A stretch of 64,000 nucleotides of DNA, from NCBI RefSeq assembly GCF_018449605.1, contig NZ_JAAVUW010000005.1, positions 434,001-498,000 of the forward strand, given 5' to 3'. Source of the DNA: Luteibacter sp. dw_328. GTDB taxonomy: Bacteria > Pseudomonadota > Gammaproteobacteria > Xanthomonadales > Rhodanobacteraceae. Of the stretch, positions 17,761-26,846 are shown one piece after another (the first letter of the stretch is position 1; each line of letters begins with the position of its first letter). Under the pieces are notes generated by a model, which saw nothing but the letters and a program-made list of their open reading frames with translations, was not told where the DNA came from and ran no database searches. A program made the translations under genes and the position numbers.

Positions 17761-20700
17761 TTAGGCGGCGTGCGTTCCGGCGCGCTTCGCCAGGGCGACG
17801 AGCAACGCACGTAACGCGGCGGGGCGCACGGGCTTGTGTAGCAGCGGATAACCCAGGGCTCGCGCACGCTGCTTCAGTTCCGTACTGCCGTCCGCCGTGA
17901 CCATGGCAGCCGGCGGTATCGTGCCTAGTTTTTCGGCGAGGAAGCGCAAGGCTTCGAGTCCGTCCATGTCGTCGCCCAGATGATAGTCGGCGAGGATCAG
18001 GTCGACATGCGTAGTCGACAACGTGTGCAGCGCGTCGCCGACATCGATCGCCACGCGGCAATCGACGCCCCAACGTCCGAGCAACGCCTTCATGCCCTCG
18101 AGAATCGTTTCGTCGTTGTCGATGCACAGCACCGTCAACGGCAATTGTTCGCCACCACCCGGGCGCGCCATGGCTGGCGCGCGCTTGCGCGACACGGGCG
18201 CCGTTCGCGGCACCGCGATGCTGAAGCAACTCCCGCGCCCCACGCGCGATCGCAGGCTCAGGCGATGGTGGAGGATGCCGGCAAGACGGTCGCAAATGGA
18301 CAACCCAAGTCCGAGCCCCTTCTCACCCCAGGGCGACGGACGTTCCAGTCGCTGGAACTCTCCGAACACGCGCACCTGTTGTTCGTTCGCGATGCCCGGA
18401 CCCGTGTCCCACACTTCGATGCGTATTTCGTCACCGTCGCGACGCGCCCCGAGCAGTACGCCACCGGCGCGGGTATAGCGCAGCGCGTTGGAGAGGAAGT
18501 TGGCGACGATGCGACGAAGCAGTTGCGCGTCCGATCGAACCGAGAGGGTCGTCGGCACGACATGCAGCGACAACCCACGTTGTTCGGCGACAACGGCGAA
18601 CTGCTGGCGCAGCGAGTCAAACAGATCGGCAAGGGCAAATGGCGCGACTTCCGGACGGTAGCTGCCCGCGTCGAGTCGCGATACATCGAGCAGGGCATCG
18701 AGCAAATCTTCCGCGGCACGGAACGATGCATCGATACGTTCGGCAAGCTGCGCTGCATCGCTGTCCAGTCCGGGATGCTGACGCAGGGCTGAAGTGAACA
18801 GGCGCGCCGCATTCAGTGGTTGCAGGAGATCGTGGCTGGCCGCGGCGAGAAACCGTGTCTTCGATGCATTCGCCGCTTCGGCTTCGCGTCGCGCTATGGC
18901 CGTGGCAGTCAATGCTTCGGACAGTTCGGCGGTGCGCACTTCCACACGCTGCTCGAGTGTTTCGTTGGCATCGATAAGTGCCTGCTCGACGGATTTGTAG
19001 GCGGTCACGTCGGTAAAGGTCGTGACGAAGCCGCCACCAGGAAGCGCACGTCCGCGCATTTCGATCACGGTGCCATCCGGGCGAATACGCTGGAACACGT
19101 GCGGCGAGCCGGCGCGCATATAGCGAATGCGTTTTCCGACGTGCTCATCCACTTCGCCGGGCCCGCATTCACCGTGCTCCGCATTCCACCGGATCAGGTC
19201 GGCAACGGGCAGGCCGACGTACACCATGCCTTCGGGATAGTCGAAGAGCTCCACGTAGCGACGGTTCCATGCGACGAGGCACATGTCGCCATCCACCACG
19301 CTGATCCCCTGCGATACGTTTTCCAGCGTCGTCGACAGGAGCTCGCGATTGAAGCGAAGCTCCTGCGACGCTTCATCCATCAAGGCCATGGCCTCGGCGA
19401 TGTCCAACCCCGTGCCGGACAACGCACCCATGAGGATGCGCCGTGCGCTTGCCGCACCCACCGCACTGGCCAACAGGCGTTCGGTAAACTGGATCAGCGG
19501 CCGGTCCGCCGAGTCCGTTGGGGTAAGCGTCACGCCGTGACGTTCACCGTATTCGTTGAACGCGCGCGTCGTGACGCGCTCGCCGACGATACGGCCAGCA
19601 ATGGTGCCGAGGTCGCGCACAGTCACACGGCCCTTCCAGTCGCCCGCGCCCGTGACGCTACGCACGTAGGGGTCGACGAAGAGCGCGGCATGCAGTCGCT
19701 CTGCCACGCTGGGCCTGAAACGCAGCGAGATAAAGATCAAACACGAGACGTTGAAAAGTAGCGACCAGAACGTGCCGTGGGTGACCGGTTCCCATCCACT
19801 GAGATGGAACAGTTCGTTCGGCTTCAACCAACTCATGCCGAACGGGCCGTTGTCGACCCAGCCGCTGTTCATCCAGCCGGCGCGCGTCATCGCAGGAAAC
19901 AGAAGGGTGTATGCCCAGACGATGAAGCCCGCGAGCAATCCGACATACACACCGACGCGACTTGCGCCGCGCCAGTACAAGGCGGAAACGATGGCAGGTG
20001 CGAACTGTGCCACGGCGGCAAAGGAGAGGAGGCCGGTGGCGGCGAGATTCTCGGCGTTCGCGATGATGCGATAGTAGAAGTAGGCGAGCGCGGCGAGCGC
20101 GACGATGGACACGCGGCGCACGAGCAGCACAATGCTCGAAAGATCACCGCGTCGTTCGAGATCGAGCCGACGTATGCGCAGCAGTGCCGGCATGACCAGA
20201 TCGTTGCTGATCATCGTCGCCAGTGCGACCGCCGCGACAATGACCATGCCCGTGGCCGCGGAGAATCCGCCGACGAAGGCGAGGAGTGCGATGCCGTTGT
20301 TGCCCAGCGCGATGGGGAGATTGAGTACCCAGGCGTCCACGTGACCCTGGGTGACCTGCGGCAAGCCCAGTCCGGCGCTGACGATGGGCAGGACAGCCGC
20401 GGAGATCAACACCATGTAAAGAGGGAACAGCCAGCGTGCCTTGCGCAGGTCGCGCGGATCCTCGCACTCCACCACGCCGATCTGGAACTGCCGTGGGAGG
20501 CAGAACATGGCGCAGAACGCCAGCAGGGTCTGCGCGACGAAGCCAGGCGGCATGCTGCCTTTTTCCAGTTGTAGCACCGGGGCATGCAACGTCTGCGCGA
20601 GACCCGGGCCGTGCAGATAGGCGTAGACGCCGATGGCGACGAAGGCGATCAGCTTCACCAACGACTCTACCGCCACCGCCAGCATCAGCCCGTGGTGGTG

Positions 20701-21246
20701 CTCGGTAGCATCGATGTTGCGCGTACCGAACAGGATGGCGAAGACAGCGAGCAGGGCGGCGCACCACAGCGCGGTGTCGCCGAACCACCACGCGGAGTTG
20801 CCGGCGCCGAGGACGGCGAAGGACATCGCGACCGCTTTGAACTGCAAGGCGATGTACGGAATGATGGCGACGACGGCGATCACCGCGACCAGGGCGGCGA
20901 GGCCGTGCGACTTACCGAAGCGCGCCGCGATGAAGTCGGCGATGGAAGTGATGTTGCGTTGGCGTGCGACGAGCACCAGGCGCTCGAGCAGGCCGAAGCC
21001 AAAAACGAACAGCAGCAAGGGGCCCAGGTAAATGGGTAGGTAGGCCAGGCCCGAGCGCGCCGCGGTGCCGACGGCGCCGTAGAAGGTCCACGACGAGCAA
21101 TAGACGGCCAGGGCGAGGCTGTAGACGAGCGGTCGCAACCTGGGTTGACGAGGGTAGAGCGGACGACGGTCGCCCGCGTAGGCAATAGCGAACAACATGC
21201 CGACGTAAGCAAGCGCTACCAGCAGCAGAAGCCAGCCTGCAATCAC
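17761..21246 (-). CDS. crbS: CrbS-like SLC5-STAC hybrid sensor histidine kinase
   Basis: This 1161-residue inner-membrane protein fuses a sodium/solute symporter (about residues 1-500, some 13 helices) to a STAC-like linker (about 520-610) and a PAS domain (about 640-760). A HisKA domain follows with H-box ASHDLLQPLNAARLF near 800, then an HATPase (DTGPGI, GLGLGLSI) and a C-terminal receiver whose Asp lies in LILADYHLGDD near 1085. This is the CrbS domain order; such proteins link acetate sensing to CrbR. The start is a GTG at 21246 with GGGGAG eight bases upstream; no better ATG precedes the first helix. It is convergent with the CrbR-like gene. Confidence 0.88.
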   Translation of the reverse strand: MIAGWLLLLVALAYVGMLFAIAYAGDRRPLYPRQPRLRPLVYSLALAVYCSSWTFYGAVGTAARSGLAYLPIYLGPLLLFVFGFGLLERLVLVARQRNITSIADFIAARFGKSHGLAALVAVIAVVAIIPYIALQFKAVAMSFAVLGAGNSAWWFGDTALWCAALLAVFAILFGTRNIDATEHHHGLMLAVAVESLVKLIAFVAIGVYAYLHGPGLAQTLHAPVLQLEKGSMPPGFVAQTLLAFCAMFCLPRQFQIGVVECEDPRDLRKARWLFPLYMVLISAAVLPIVSAGLGLPQVTQGHVDAWVLNLPIALGNNGIALLAFVGGFSAATGMVIVAAVALATMISNDLVMPALLRIRRLDLERRGDLSSIVLLVRRVSIVALAALAYFYYRIIANAENLAATGLLSFAAVAQFAPAIVSALYWRGASRVGVYVGLLAGFIVWAYTLLFPAMTRAGWMNSGWVDNGPFGMSWLKPNELFHLSGWEPVTHGTFWSLLFNVSCLIFISLRFRPSVAERLHAALFVDPYVRSVTGAGDWKGRVTVRDLGTIAGRIVGERVTTRAFNEYGERHGVTLTPTDSADRPLIQFTERLLASAVGAASARRILMGALSGTGLDIAEAMALMDEASQELRFNRELLSTTLENVSQGISVVDGDMCLVAWNRRYVELFDYPEGMVYVGLPVADLIRWNAEHGECGPGEVDEHVGKRIRYMRAGSPHVFQRIRPDGTVIEMRGRALPGGGFVTTFTDVTAYKSVEQALIDANETLEQRVEVRTAELSEALTATAIARREAEAANASKTRFLAAASHDLLQPLNAARLFTSALRQHPGLDSDAAQLAERIDASFRAAEDLLDALLDVSRLDAGSYRPEVAPFALADLFDSLRQQFAVVAEQRGLSLHVVPTTLSVRSDAQLLRRIVANFLSNALRYTRAGGVLLGARRDGDEIRIEVWDTGPGIANEQQVRVFGEFQRLERPSPWGEKGLGLGLSICDRLAGILHHRLSLRSRVGRGSCFSIAVPRTAPVSRKRAPAMARPGGGEQLPLTVLCIDNDETILEGMKALLGRWGVDCRVAIDVGDALHTLSTTHVDLILADYHLGDDMDGLEALRFLAEKLGTIPPAAMVTADGSTELKQRARALGYPLLHKPVRPAALRALLVALAKRAGTHAA

Positions 21247-21335
21247 GATTAGTGCTCCCCGTTCGGCACGGCCCTGATTCTAGGGCCTCCGGTGAATACT
21301 TGCAGGTTCGGGCGACGACGATGCAGCATGCGTGA

Positions 21336-21965
21336 ATGACTTCCACCCTTTTCGATGTTCCGCTGCTTGCCGACGACGAGATCCATGTGTGGCAGACCCG
21401 ATGGTCATCGGGCAGCGGCGAGCTCCCCTTCGTCTCGCTGTTGGCCGCCTATGCCGGCACGGAGGCACCGGCGATCGAGCGGGGGGAACACGGCAAGCCG
21501 CGCTTTCCGGCACCGTTCGACCGCCTCGGCTTCAACTGGTCGCACAGTGGGGACAGGGCCTTGTTCGCGATCGGTCGCGGTGGTGGGGGTTTCGAACTCG
21601 GTGTGGATATCGAGCGCGTGCGCCCACGGGCGAGGGCCCTGGAGCTGGCGGCGCGTTTCTTCGCACCCGATGAAACCAGCATGCTCGAGGCGCTGCCCGT
21701 CGAGGGGCAACTCCAGGGCTTTCTTCGCCTGTGGACCGCCAAGGAGGCGGTGCTCAAGGCAAACGGCGGCGGCCTTTCGTATGGTCTGGAGCGGGTGGCA
21801 TTTGAACTCGGTAACGGCGCCGCGACACCGGTCGCTTTCCAGGGTGAGATCGGGCCGGCATCCGCCTGGCGGGTCGAACCGCTGGATGCAGGCGCGGAAT
21901 GCGTCGCCGCGGTGGCTTGGCGAGGAAGCGAACGAAAGGTCCGCGTCTTCACATATGCACTTTGA
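21336..21965 (+). CDS. 4'-phosphopantetheinyl transferase (Sfp/AcpT type)
   Basis: This 209-residue cytoplasmic enzyme transfers the phosphopantetheine arm of CoA to a Ser of carrier proteins. Both family motifs are present: GVDIERV near 89-95 with the magnesium-binding Asp and Glu, and WTAKEAVLKANG near 133-144. The length matches Sfp-type rather than the short AcpS type. No polyketide or peptide synthase lies in the window, so the carrier protein served is unknown. A strong terminator lies about 100 bases after its stop, just before pdxJ. Confidence 0.9.
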   Translation: MTSTLFDVPLLADDEIHVWQTRWSSGSGELPFVSLLAAYAGTEAPAIERGEHGKPRFPAPFDRLGFNWSHSGDRALFAIGRGGGGFELGVDIERVRPRARALELAARFFAPDETSMLEALPVEGQLQGFLRLWTAKEAVLKANGGGLSYGLERVAFELGNGAATPVAFQGEIGPASAWRVEPLDAGAECVAAVAWRGSERKVRVFTYAL

Positions 21966-22021
21966 ACCTTTTCTCAGTCAGGTGTGTCTGATGTTCTGTG
22001 AGTGTGTGTGTGGTGAGCCGT

Positions 22022-22041
22022 GCGCCATACGGAGTTGGCGC
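22022..22041 (+). other. Leader hairpin upstream of pdxJ terminator
   Basis: GCGCCA at 22022-22027 pairs with TGGCGC at 22036-22041 to form a small hairpin. It lies about 25 bases before the terminator at 22065. Together they look like the pieces of a short structured leader. No known riboswitch class was recognised. Confidence 0.35.
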
Positions 22042-22064
22042 GTTATGCTGGGACGACAGTCATT

Positions 22065-22096
22065 ACGCACGTCGCAATGGCGACGTGCGTTTTTTT
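22065..22096 (+). terminator. Intrinsic terminator immediately upstream of pdxJ
   Basis: ACGCACGTCGC, a loop AATG and GCGACGTGCGT form an 11-pair perfect stem followed by seven T residues. It reads on the plus strand and ends 11 bases before the pdxJ start codon. It would end the phosphopantetheinyl transferase transcript or act as an attenuator for pdxJ. Confidence 0.88.
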
Positions 22097-22107
22097 ATGG
22101 ATAAACG

Positions 22108-22851
22108 ATGACCCTACTCAGCGTAAACCTGAACAAGATCGCCGTACTGCGCAATTCGCGCGGCGGCAATGAACCGGATATCGCCACGGCTGCCAACACC
22201 TGCATCGATGCCGGTTGTGGCGGACTCACCGTGCACCCGCGACCGGACATGCGTCACGTCACGCCGGGTGATGTGCGTACATTGGCTGGCCTGCTGCGCG
22301 GCCGTGTCGAGTACAACATCGAGGGCAACCCGTTCGCCGGCCCGCGCGGTGCCTACCCTGGTCTCATCGAGCTCGCACGCGAGGTGCGACCGACCCAGGT
22401 CACGCTCGTACCGGACGGCGACGGTCAGATCACCTCGGACCACGGCTTCGATCTCACGAAAGACATCGAGATCCTGAAGCCCCTGGTCGCCGCCTTCCGC
22501 GAGCTCGGCTGCCGCGTCAGCGTATTCGTCGACGCCGGTGGTGAGGGTTTCGCCGAGGCCGCCGCGATCGGCGTGCAACGCATCGAGCTTTACACCGGAC
22601 CTTATGCCGAAGCGTTTGCCGAAGGTGACGCGCGGAAGGAACTCGCTTCGTTTGTGGATACCGCACAGCGGGCGCAGAAGGCCGGCCTCGCGGTGAACGC
22701 GGGTCACGACCTGAGCCAGGCGAACCTGGGTACCTTCAAGTCCGCCATTCCCGGGCTGGCTGAGGTGTCGATCGGGCATGCGCTCATCGGCGAGGCGCTG
22801 TACGAAGGGCTGGCCAAGACCGTCAAGAACTACATCAACATCCTGTCGTAA
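22108..22851 (+). CDS. pdxJ: Pyridoxine 5'-phosphate synthase
   Basis: This 247-residue cytoplasmic TIM-barrel enzyme condenses 1-deoxyxylulose 5-phosphate with 3-amino-2-oxopropyl phosphate in the last step of the DXP-dependent vitamin B6 route. The N-terminus [18 protein letters not shown], the [12 protein letters not shown] region with catalytic His, VEYNIEGNP with catalytic Glu near 72, and [11 protein letters not shown] near 198 all match PdxJ. The start is ATG 22108, but almost no ribosome site precedes it. The bases just upstream are the T tail of a terminator and a tiny frame ATGGATAAACGATGA that overlaps the start. How it is transcribed is unclear (see findings). Confidence 0.94.
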   Translation: MTLLSVNLNKIAVLRNSRGGNEPDIATAANTCIDAGCGGLTVHPRPDMRHVTPGDVRTLAGLLRGRVEYNIEGNPFAGPRGAYPGLIELAREVRPTQVTLVPDGDGQITSDHGFDLTKDIEILKPLVAAFRELGCRVSVFVDAGGEGFAEAAAIGVQRIELYTGPYAEAFAEGDARKELASFVDTAQRAQKAGLAVNAGHDLSQANLGTFKSAIPGLAEVSIGHALIGEALYEGLAKTVKNYINILS

Positions 22852-22869
22852 CCAGGTGCTCCTCTACCT

Positions 22870-22950
22870 GTAGGAGCCGATTCATCGGCGATCCCGCGGC
22901 AGCGGGCCTGGTTTTGGCGCGTGCCCAATCGCCGCTGAAGCGGCTCCCAC
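22870..22950. repeat. REP-like inverted pair (C)
   Basis: A GTAGGAGCCGATTCATCGGCGAT copy is followed after 35 bases by a diverged inverted copy (CGCCGCTGAAGCGGCTCCCAC). It lies downstream of pdxJ and before a shared terminator. The second arm shows the GCTGAAGC variant of the core. Confidence 0.8.
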
Positions 22951-22960
22951 AGAAGGCACA

Positions 22961-22989
22961 AAAAAAACCCCGCCGAAGCGGGGTTTTTC
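22961..22989. terminator. Bidirectional terminator between pdxJ and exbD
   Basis: AAAACCCCGC, loop CGAA and GCGGGGTTTT form a strong hairpin with A and T runs on both sides. It can terminate pdxJ from the left and the tonB-exb operon from the right. Confidence 0.88.
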
Positions 22990-23010
22990 GTTCTTACCGG
23001 ACGACCGCGA

Positions 23011-23418
23011 TCAGTTCGAGTTAACGAAACCGATCTTGGTCAGGCCCTGGCCCTTGGCGTCGGAAAGCACGCGTGCCACGACCTCGTACTGAGCCGCGTC
23101 ATCGGCGTCGATCTGCAGTTCCGGCTGGTTCGACTGCTGGGCGATCACCGCGATCTGAGCCTTGAGGCCCAGTTCGTCTACCGGCGTATCGTTCCAATAG
23201 AGCGAGCCATCCTGGCGAATCTGCAGACGGACGGGATCCGGCGGATTCTCTGGGTTGACGACATTCGGATTCGGCTGCGGAAGATCGATCTTGATCTTAT
23301 GCGACAGCATCGGAGCCGTGATCATGAAGATGATCAGGAGCACCAGCATCACGTCGACGAGCGGCGTGACGTTGATGTCCGCCATGGGACCACCAGAGTT
23401 ACCTGAGCTGAAAGCCAT
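23011..23418 (-). CDS. exbD: ExbD/TolR-family protein (second copy)
   Basis: This 135-residue protein has one membrane helix (about residues 22-42, VDVMLVLLIIFMITAP) preceded by MADINVTPLVD, whose membrane Asp is essential for proton use in ExbD. A periplasmic domain of about 90 residues follows. It is the last gene of tonB-exbB-exbD-exbD. It differs in the periplasmic part from the copy next to it (for example NPENPPDPVRLQI). In xanthomonads two exbD genes follow exbB, and the second is not always needed for iron uptake. Spacing from the first copy is five bases. Confidence 0.92.
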   Translation of the reverse strand: MAFSSGNSGGPMADINVTPLVDVMLVLLIIFMITAPMLSHKIKIDLPQPNPNVVNPENPPDPVRLQIRQDGSLYWNDTPVDELGLKAQIAVIAQQSNQPELQIDADDAAQYEVVARVLSDAKGQGLTKIGFVNSN

Positions 23419-23423
23419 CTCGT

Positions 23424-23837
23424 TTACTCCTTACCAGTCGACATGAAGCCGACGTGGACCATGCCGGCATCCTTGGCGTCGCCAAGGACCTTCTTCACCA
23501 CTTTGTATTCCGTGGTGCGGTCCGCACGGATCTGGAGCTCCGGTTGCGGCGACTTCGCCGCCGCAACCGCGAACTGTGCCTTCAGCTCAGCCTCGCTGAC
23601 TTCGCCGTCATTGAGGAAGTACGTACCGTCCGGCTTGATCGCGAGATCCATCGGATCGACCGGGGTGTCATCCTTAACATTCGGATTAGCCTTCGGCAGA
23701 TCGATCTGGACCTTATGGGACATCAGGGGAGCCGTGATCATGAAGATGATCAGCAGAACCAGCATCACGTCGACGAGCGGCGTGACGTTGATTTCCGACA
23801 TCGGACCGCCACTGTTGCCCCCGCTACTCATAGCCAT
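23424..23837 (-). CDS. exbD: ExbD/TolR-family protein (first copy)
   Basis: This 137-residue protein has the ExbD layout: a short cytoplasmic N-terminus with MSEINVTPLVD, a single helix (about 22-43) and a periplasmic domain carrying YFLNDGEVSEAELKAQF and a C-terminal MVHVGFMSTG. With ExbB it forms the proton-driven motor that energises TonB. It lies 11 bases after exbB and five before the second copy. The near identity of the first 45 residues of the two copies indicates a tandem duplication. Confidence 0.94.
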   Translation of the reverse strand: MAMSSGGNSGGPMSEINVTPLVDVMLVLLIIFMITAPLMSHKVQIDLPKANPNVKDDTPVDPMDLAIKPDGTYFLNDGEVSEAELKAQFAVAAAKSPQPELQIRADRTTEYKVVKKVLGDAKDAGMVHVGFMSTGKE

Positions 23838-23848
23838 GGGTCAATTCC

Positions 23849-24619
23849 TCACTTCTTGACGGAGACGACCGGACCCGAGCCTTCGACGCGGGCACCCGTG
23901 GCGAAGAAGTCGTGCAGGTCGTGCGCGAATTCGTCGAACTGGGCGTAGGTCAGACGGTTCGAGCGCATGAAGAAGTTGTACGCAAGCACGGCCGGGATAG
24001 CGGTGAACAGACCGAACGCGGTCATGATCAGAGCTTCACCGACGGGACCAGCAACCTTATCCATCGACGCGGAACCGGAGGCGGCGATACCGATCAGTGC
24101 GTGGTAGATACCCCACACCGTACCGAGAAGACCGATGAACGGTGCCGACGAACCGACCGTAGCGAGTAGGGTCAGGCCGCCTTCCAGACGCAGGCTCTCG
24201 CGAGCAACGGCCTGGCGCAGGGCGCGATCGATGAATTCCGAACGCGACAGGGTCTCGGCGAGGCGACCACCGGCAGCTGCCTGGTGATGCGCGACGGCCG
24301 AAGCGGCGTCGAGTGCGATCTTCGAGAACGGTTCGCCCTTCGGCTGCTCTTCGAGCACACGAATGGCTTCCTGCGTCGACGCGGTATTCCAGAAGCCCTG
24401 GATAACCTTGTCGGCGCGCGAACGCACCATGCTGTTACGGATGAAGTTGGCGACGATGAAGTACCACGAGAGCACGGACATCGCGACCAGCACCACAAAC
24501 ACAATCCAACCGAGGAAGTCGAAGTTGTGAATCAGGTGGTCGAAGCCCATCTGCTTGAGGGCGTCGGCATTGGAGTTTTGACCTGGATTAGCAGGCTGAG
24601 CGGAGGTGTCTTGCAACAT
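23849..24619 (-). CDS. exbB: TonB-system motor protein ExbB
   Basis: This 256-residue protein has three membrane helices: one near residues 38-60, and two in the C-terminal half around the conserved ATVGSSAPFIGLLGTVWGI segment and the GEALIMTAFGLFTAIPAVLAYN segment. The Thr/Ser-lined last two helices form the proton path in the ExbB pentamer. An N-terminal tail rich in Asn, Ala and Gln precedes the first helix. The gene follows tonB by 54 bases on the same strand. Confidence 0.94.
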   Translation of the reverse strand: MLQDTSAQPANPGQNSNADALKQMGFDHLIHNFDFLGWIVFVVLVAMSVLSWYFIVANFIRNSMVRSRADKVIQGFWNTASTQEAIRVLEEQPKGEPFSKIALDAASAVAHHQAAAGGRLAETLSRSEFIDRALRQAVARESLRLEGGLTLLATVGSSAPFIGLLGTVWGIYHALIGIAASGSASMDKVAGPVGEALIMTAFGLFTAIPAVLAYNFFMRSNRLTYAQFDEFAHDLHDFFATGARVEGSGPVVSVKK

Positions 24620-24673
24620 AACGCTACCCTTGGGAAGTCAAGCGTGAACTTAATAGATGTAAGCGGTGGGGGC

Positions 24674-25336
24674 TTACAGCTGGTTTAGGTTGAACGTAAC
24701 GGGGACACGTGCATAGCCTTCGACGGCAGCACCGCCTCGCTTGCCCGGGTTGAATTTCCAATTCCTGGCCGCGTCTTCTGCTGCCTTGTCCAATTCGCGG
24801 AAACCGCTCGACTGGTCAACCTTGATGTCCTTCGGCGAACCGTCGACACCTACGAGGACCAGAAGTACCACAGTACCTTCATGCCGCTGACGAACCGCCT
24901 GCGGCGGATACTTCGGCGGGTTACGCTGACGGTACGACAGATTTTCACTCGGCGCGATATCCGCCGGCGGTGCAGGCGGCGCGGGAGGCGCCGGCGGCGG
25001 TGCCGGAACGGGGTTCGAACTCGCCTCGTCAACTGCCGGCGGCGGCGGAGCCGGCGGCGGAGGTGTCGGGGGCGGCTTCGATATCTGCACGATTTTCGGC
25101 GGCGGCTGCTTCGGGGGCTCCGGCGGCGGCGGCGGGGGAGGCGGGGGAGGCGGCGGCGGTTCAATAAAGTCGACCTGAACTACCTTCTCTTTCTGCTTTT
25201 CCTGCGACTTCGGTGGCGCCATAGGCGCAACCAGCAGCAGGAAGGCGAACGAGTGCAGAGCGATGGCGACTGCCAACGCGCTGGTGCGCCCCCAACTAAA
25301 CGGCGCTTGGCCGGTTGATTCGTTACTTGAGGCCAT
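24674..25336 (-). CDS. tonB: Energy transducer TonB
   Basis: This 220-residue protein has one N-terminal anchor (about residues 18-38). A very proline-rich spacer follows (about 58-140), opening with 13 consecutive prolines, and then the TonB C-terminal domain with YPPQAVRQRHEGTVVLLVLV and NWKFNPGKRGG. It spans the periplasm and passes the force of ExbBD to TonB-dependent receptors for siderophores, vitamin B12 and plant sugars. The long proline run will need elongation factor P during translation. No Fur box was seen in the 200 bases upstream. Confidence 0.95.
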   Translation of the reverse strand: MASSNESTGQAPFSWGRTSALAVAIALHSFAFLLLVAPMAPPKSQEKQKEKVVQVDFIEPPPPPPPPPPPPPEPPKQPPPKIVQISKPPPTPPPPAPPPPAVDEASSNPVPAPPPAPPAPPAPPADIAPSENLSYRQRNPPKYPPQAVRQRHEGTVVLLVLVGVDGSPKDIKVDQSSGFRELDKAAEDAARNWKFNPGKRGGAAVEGYARVPVTFNLNQL

Positions 25337-25532
25337 CAGTCACTATCAAGAGCTAATCAAGCGGAAGTGAACCCGCACTGCTCTTCCGGCGTTCGGCGAT
25401 TGAGATGCCGAAAACGCTGGTTTCTGCAAGCGGAAAGATAAGCAAATTACACCAGCATATGGCATTTGTATAGCACCTGAAGGGAAGAATCGTGGCAGTG
25501 CCAAACCATCCCTTCTGGTACTTTACAAAGGC

Positions 25533-26846
25533 TTACTTAGTGTTCTCTGCCTTGCTCAACCAGGCGTTGGCCTTGGCAGACGTTTCAGGATCCTGAGCCG
25601 CGAGCTTCATGTCCGCGATCGCACCCTGCTTGTTCTTCTGACCACGCTTGGCTTCCGCGCGCACCATATAGGCAGTGCCTTTATGCTGAACGCCCTTGCT
25701 GATGGCATCCGTCGCCGACTTTTCAGCGGCGGCGTATTGATTCTTCTGGAGCTGGAGGCGAGCCACGCTCAGCGAGACGGAACCATCCGTCGCGAGCGGG
25801 GCGGCCTTCTGGTACGCAGCGAGAGCACCGCTCTCGTCGCCACCGGTGATAGCGGCGTCACCCTGGAGCTTATAGACCTCGGCGGAGGGCTTGATCGCGC
25901 CCTTGGCCAGACCGTCCGCGAGCACGGCCTCTGCCTTCTTCGCGTTACCGTCCTGGCGCTCGGTATGTTCCTGGCCGTCGATCAGGTAGACCTTGGCGAG
26001 GTTCACATAGAGCTTGCCGCCGTTCTCGTCATTGTGGAACGCACCGGCAGCGCGGCCCTTCTCGAGCAGCGCGATGGCTTCCGGATACTTCTGCGCCTGG
26101 ATCAGCGAGGAAGCGGCGTTCTGCATGGCGGTCGGGTCGTTCGGGTTCTTCGCCAGCTCAGCCGACGCGAGATCAGCAGCCTTGTCGCCCTGGCCGGTCT
26201 CGGCGTAGCTGGCGGCGAGGATCTGGGTCCAGGAAGCCTGCGGCTTCGCGTCCGGCATCGACTGCGCCTTGGTGATGGCGGCGATCGCTTCCGGATACTT
26301 CTCGAGACGGTAGTCGATATTGCCTTCGAGACCGTAGGAGTCGGCGGTTTCCTTCTTACCCTGGTCGCGCCACTCATGCAGCGACTGCAGGGCCGGAGCG
26401 TACTGCTCGTCGGCAACGAGGAACTGGGTGTACATGTACTTCAGCTGGAAGTACGTGTCGTTCGGCATCACGCCGATGTCCAGCGCCTGCTTGAGCGTGG
26501 TGATCGCGCCCTTGATGTCGCCGTCGTTGTATTTCATGTTGGCGAGGCCCTGGAGGGCGAGCGCCTGCGCGTACTTGCTGCTCGTGCCCGAACCGTCGGC
26601 CAGCGGCTGCAGGATCTGCTGCGCCTTTTCCTTGTCGCCGTTGTTGGCAGCGTCGAGACCTTCGTTCAGGGCCTTCTGGTCCTTGTCGCTCTTCAGGTCG
26701 AGCTTGGGTTCCGTCCGGGTCGCATTCGGATACAGCGCTTCTTTCTTATCCTTGGGAGCGGCGTCTTTCGCAACGACAGCACCACTGGCAAGGGAAAGGG
26801 CGATCGCGGATGCGAGCACCATCTTGATCAAGGAACCCTGTTTCAT
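25533..26846 (-). CDS. Secreted TPR-repeat protein
   Basis: This 437-residue protein has a signal peptide (about residues 1-27, ending SGAVVA) and then a run of tetratricopeptide repeats, for example around ALALQGLANMKYNDGDIKGA, and further copies to the C-terminus. TPR solenoids bind proteins, so a periplasmic scaffold role is plausible. Nothing points to an enzyme. The gene lies upstream of tonB on the same strand with about 196 bases between them, so it may have its own promoter and end. ATG 26846 gives a clean signal peptide, whereas a longer frame to 26945 does not. Its function is not recognised. Confidence 0.82.
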   Translation of the reverse strand: MKQGSLIKMVLASAIALSLASGAVVAKDAAPKDKKEALYPNATRTEPKLDLKSDKDQKALNEGLDAANNGDKEKAQQILQPLADGSGTSSKYAQALALQGLANMKYNDGDIKGAITTLKQALDIGVMPNDTYFQLKYMYTQFLVADEQYAPALQSLHEWRDQGKKETADSYGLEGNIDYRLEKYPEAIAAITKAQSMPDAKPQASWTQILAASYAETGQGDKAADLASAELAKNPNDPTAMQNAASSLIQAQKYPEAIALLEKGRAAGAFHNDENGGKLYVNLAKVYLIDGQEHTERQDGNAKKAEAVLADGLAKGAIKPSAEVYKLQGDAAITGGDESGALAAYQKAAPLATDGSVSLSVARLQLQKNQYAAAEKSATDAISKGVQHKGTAYMVRAEAKRGQKNKQGAIADMKLAAQDPETSAKANAWLSKAENTK

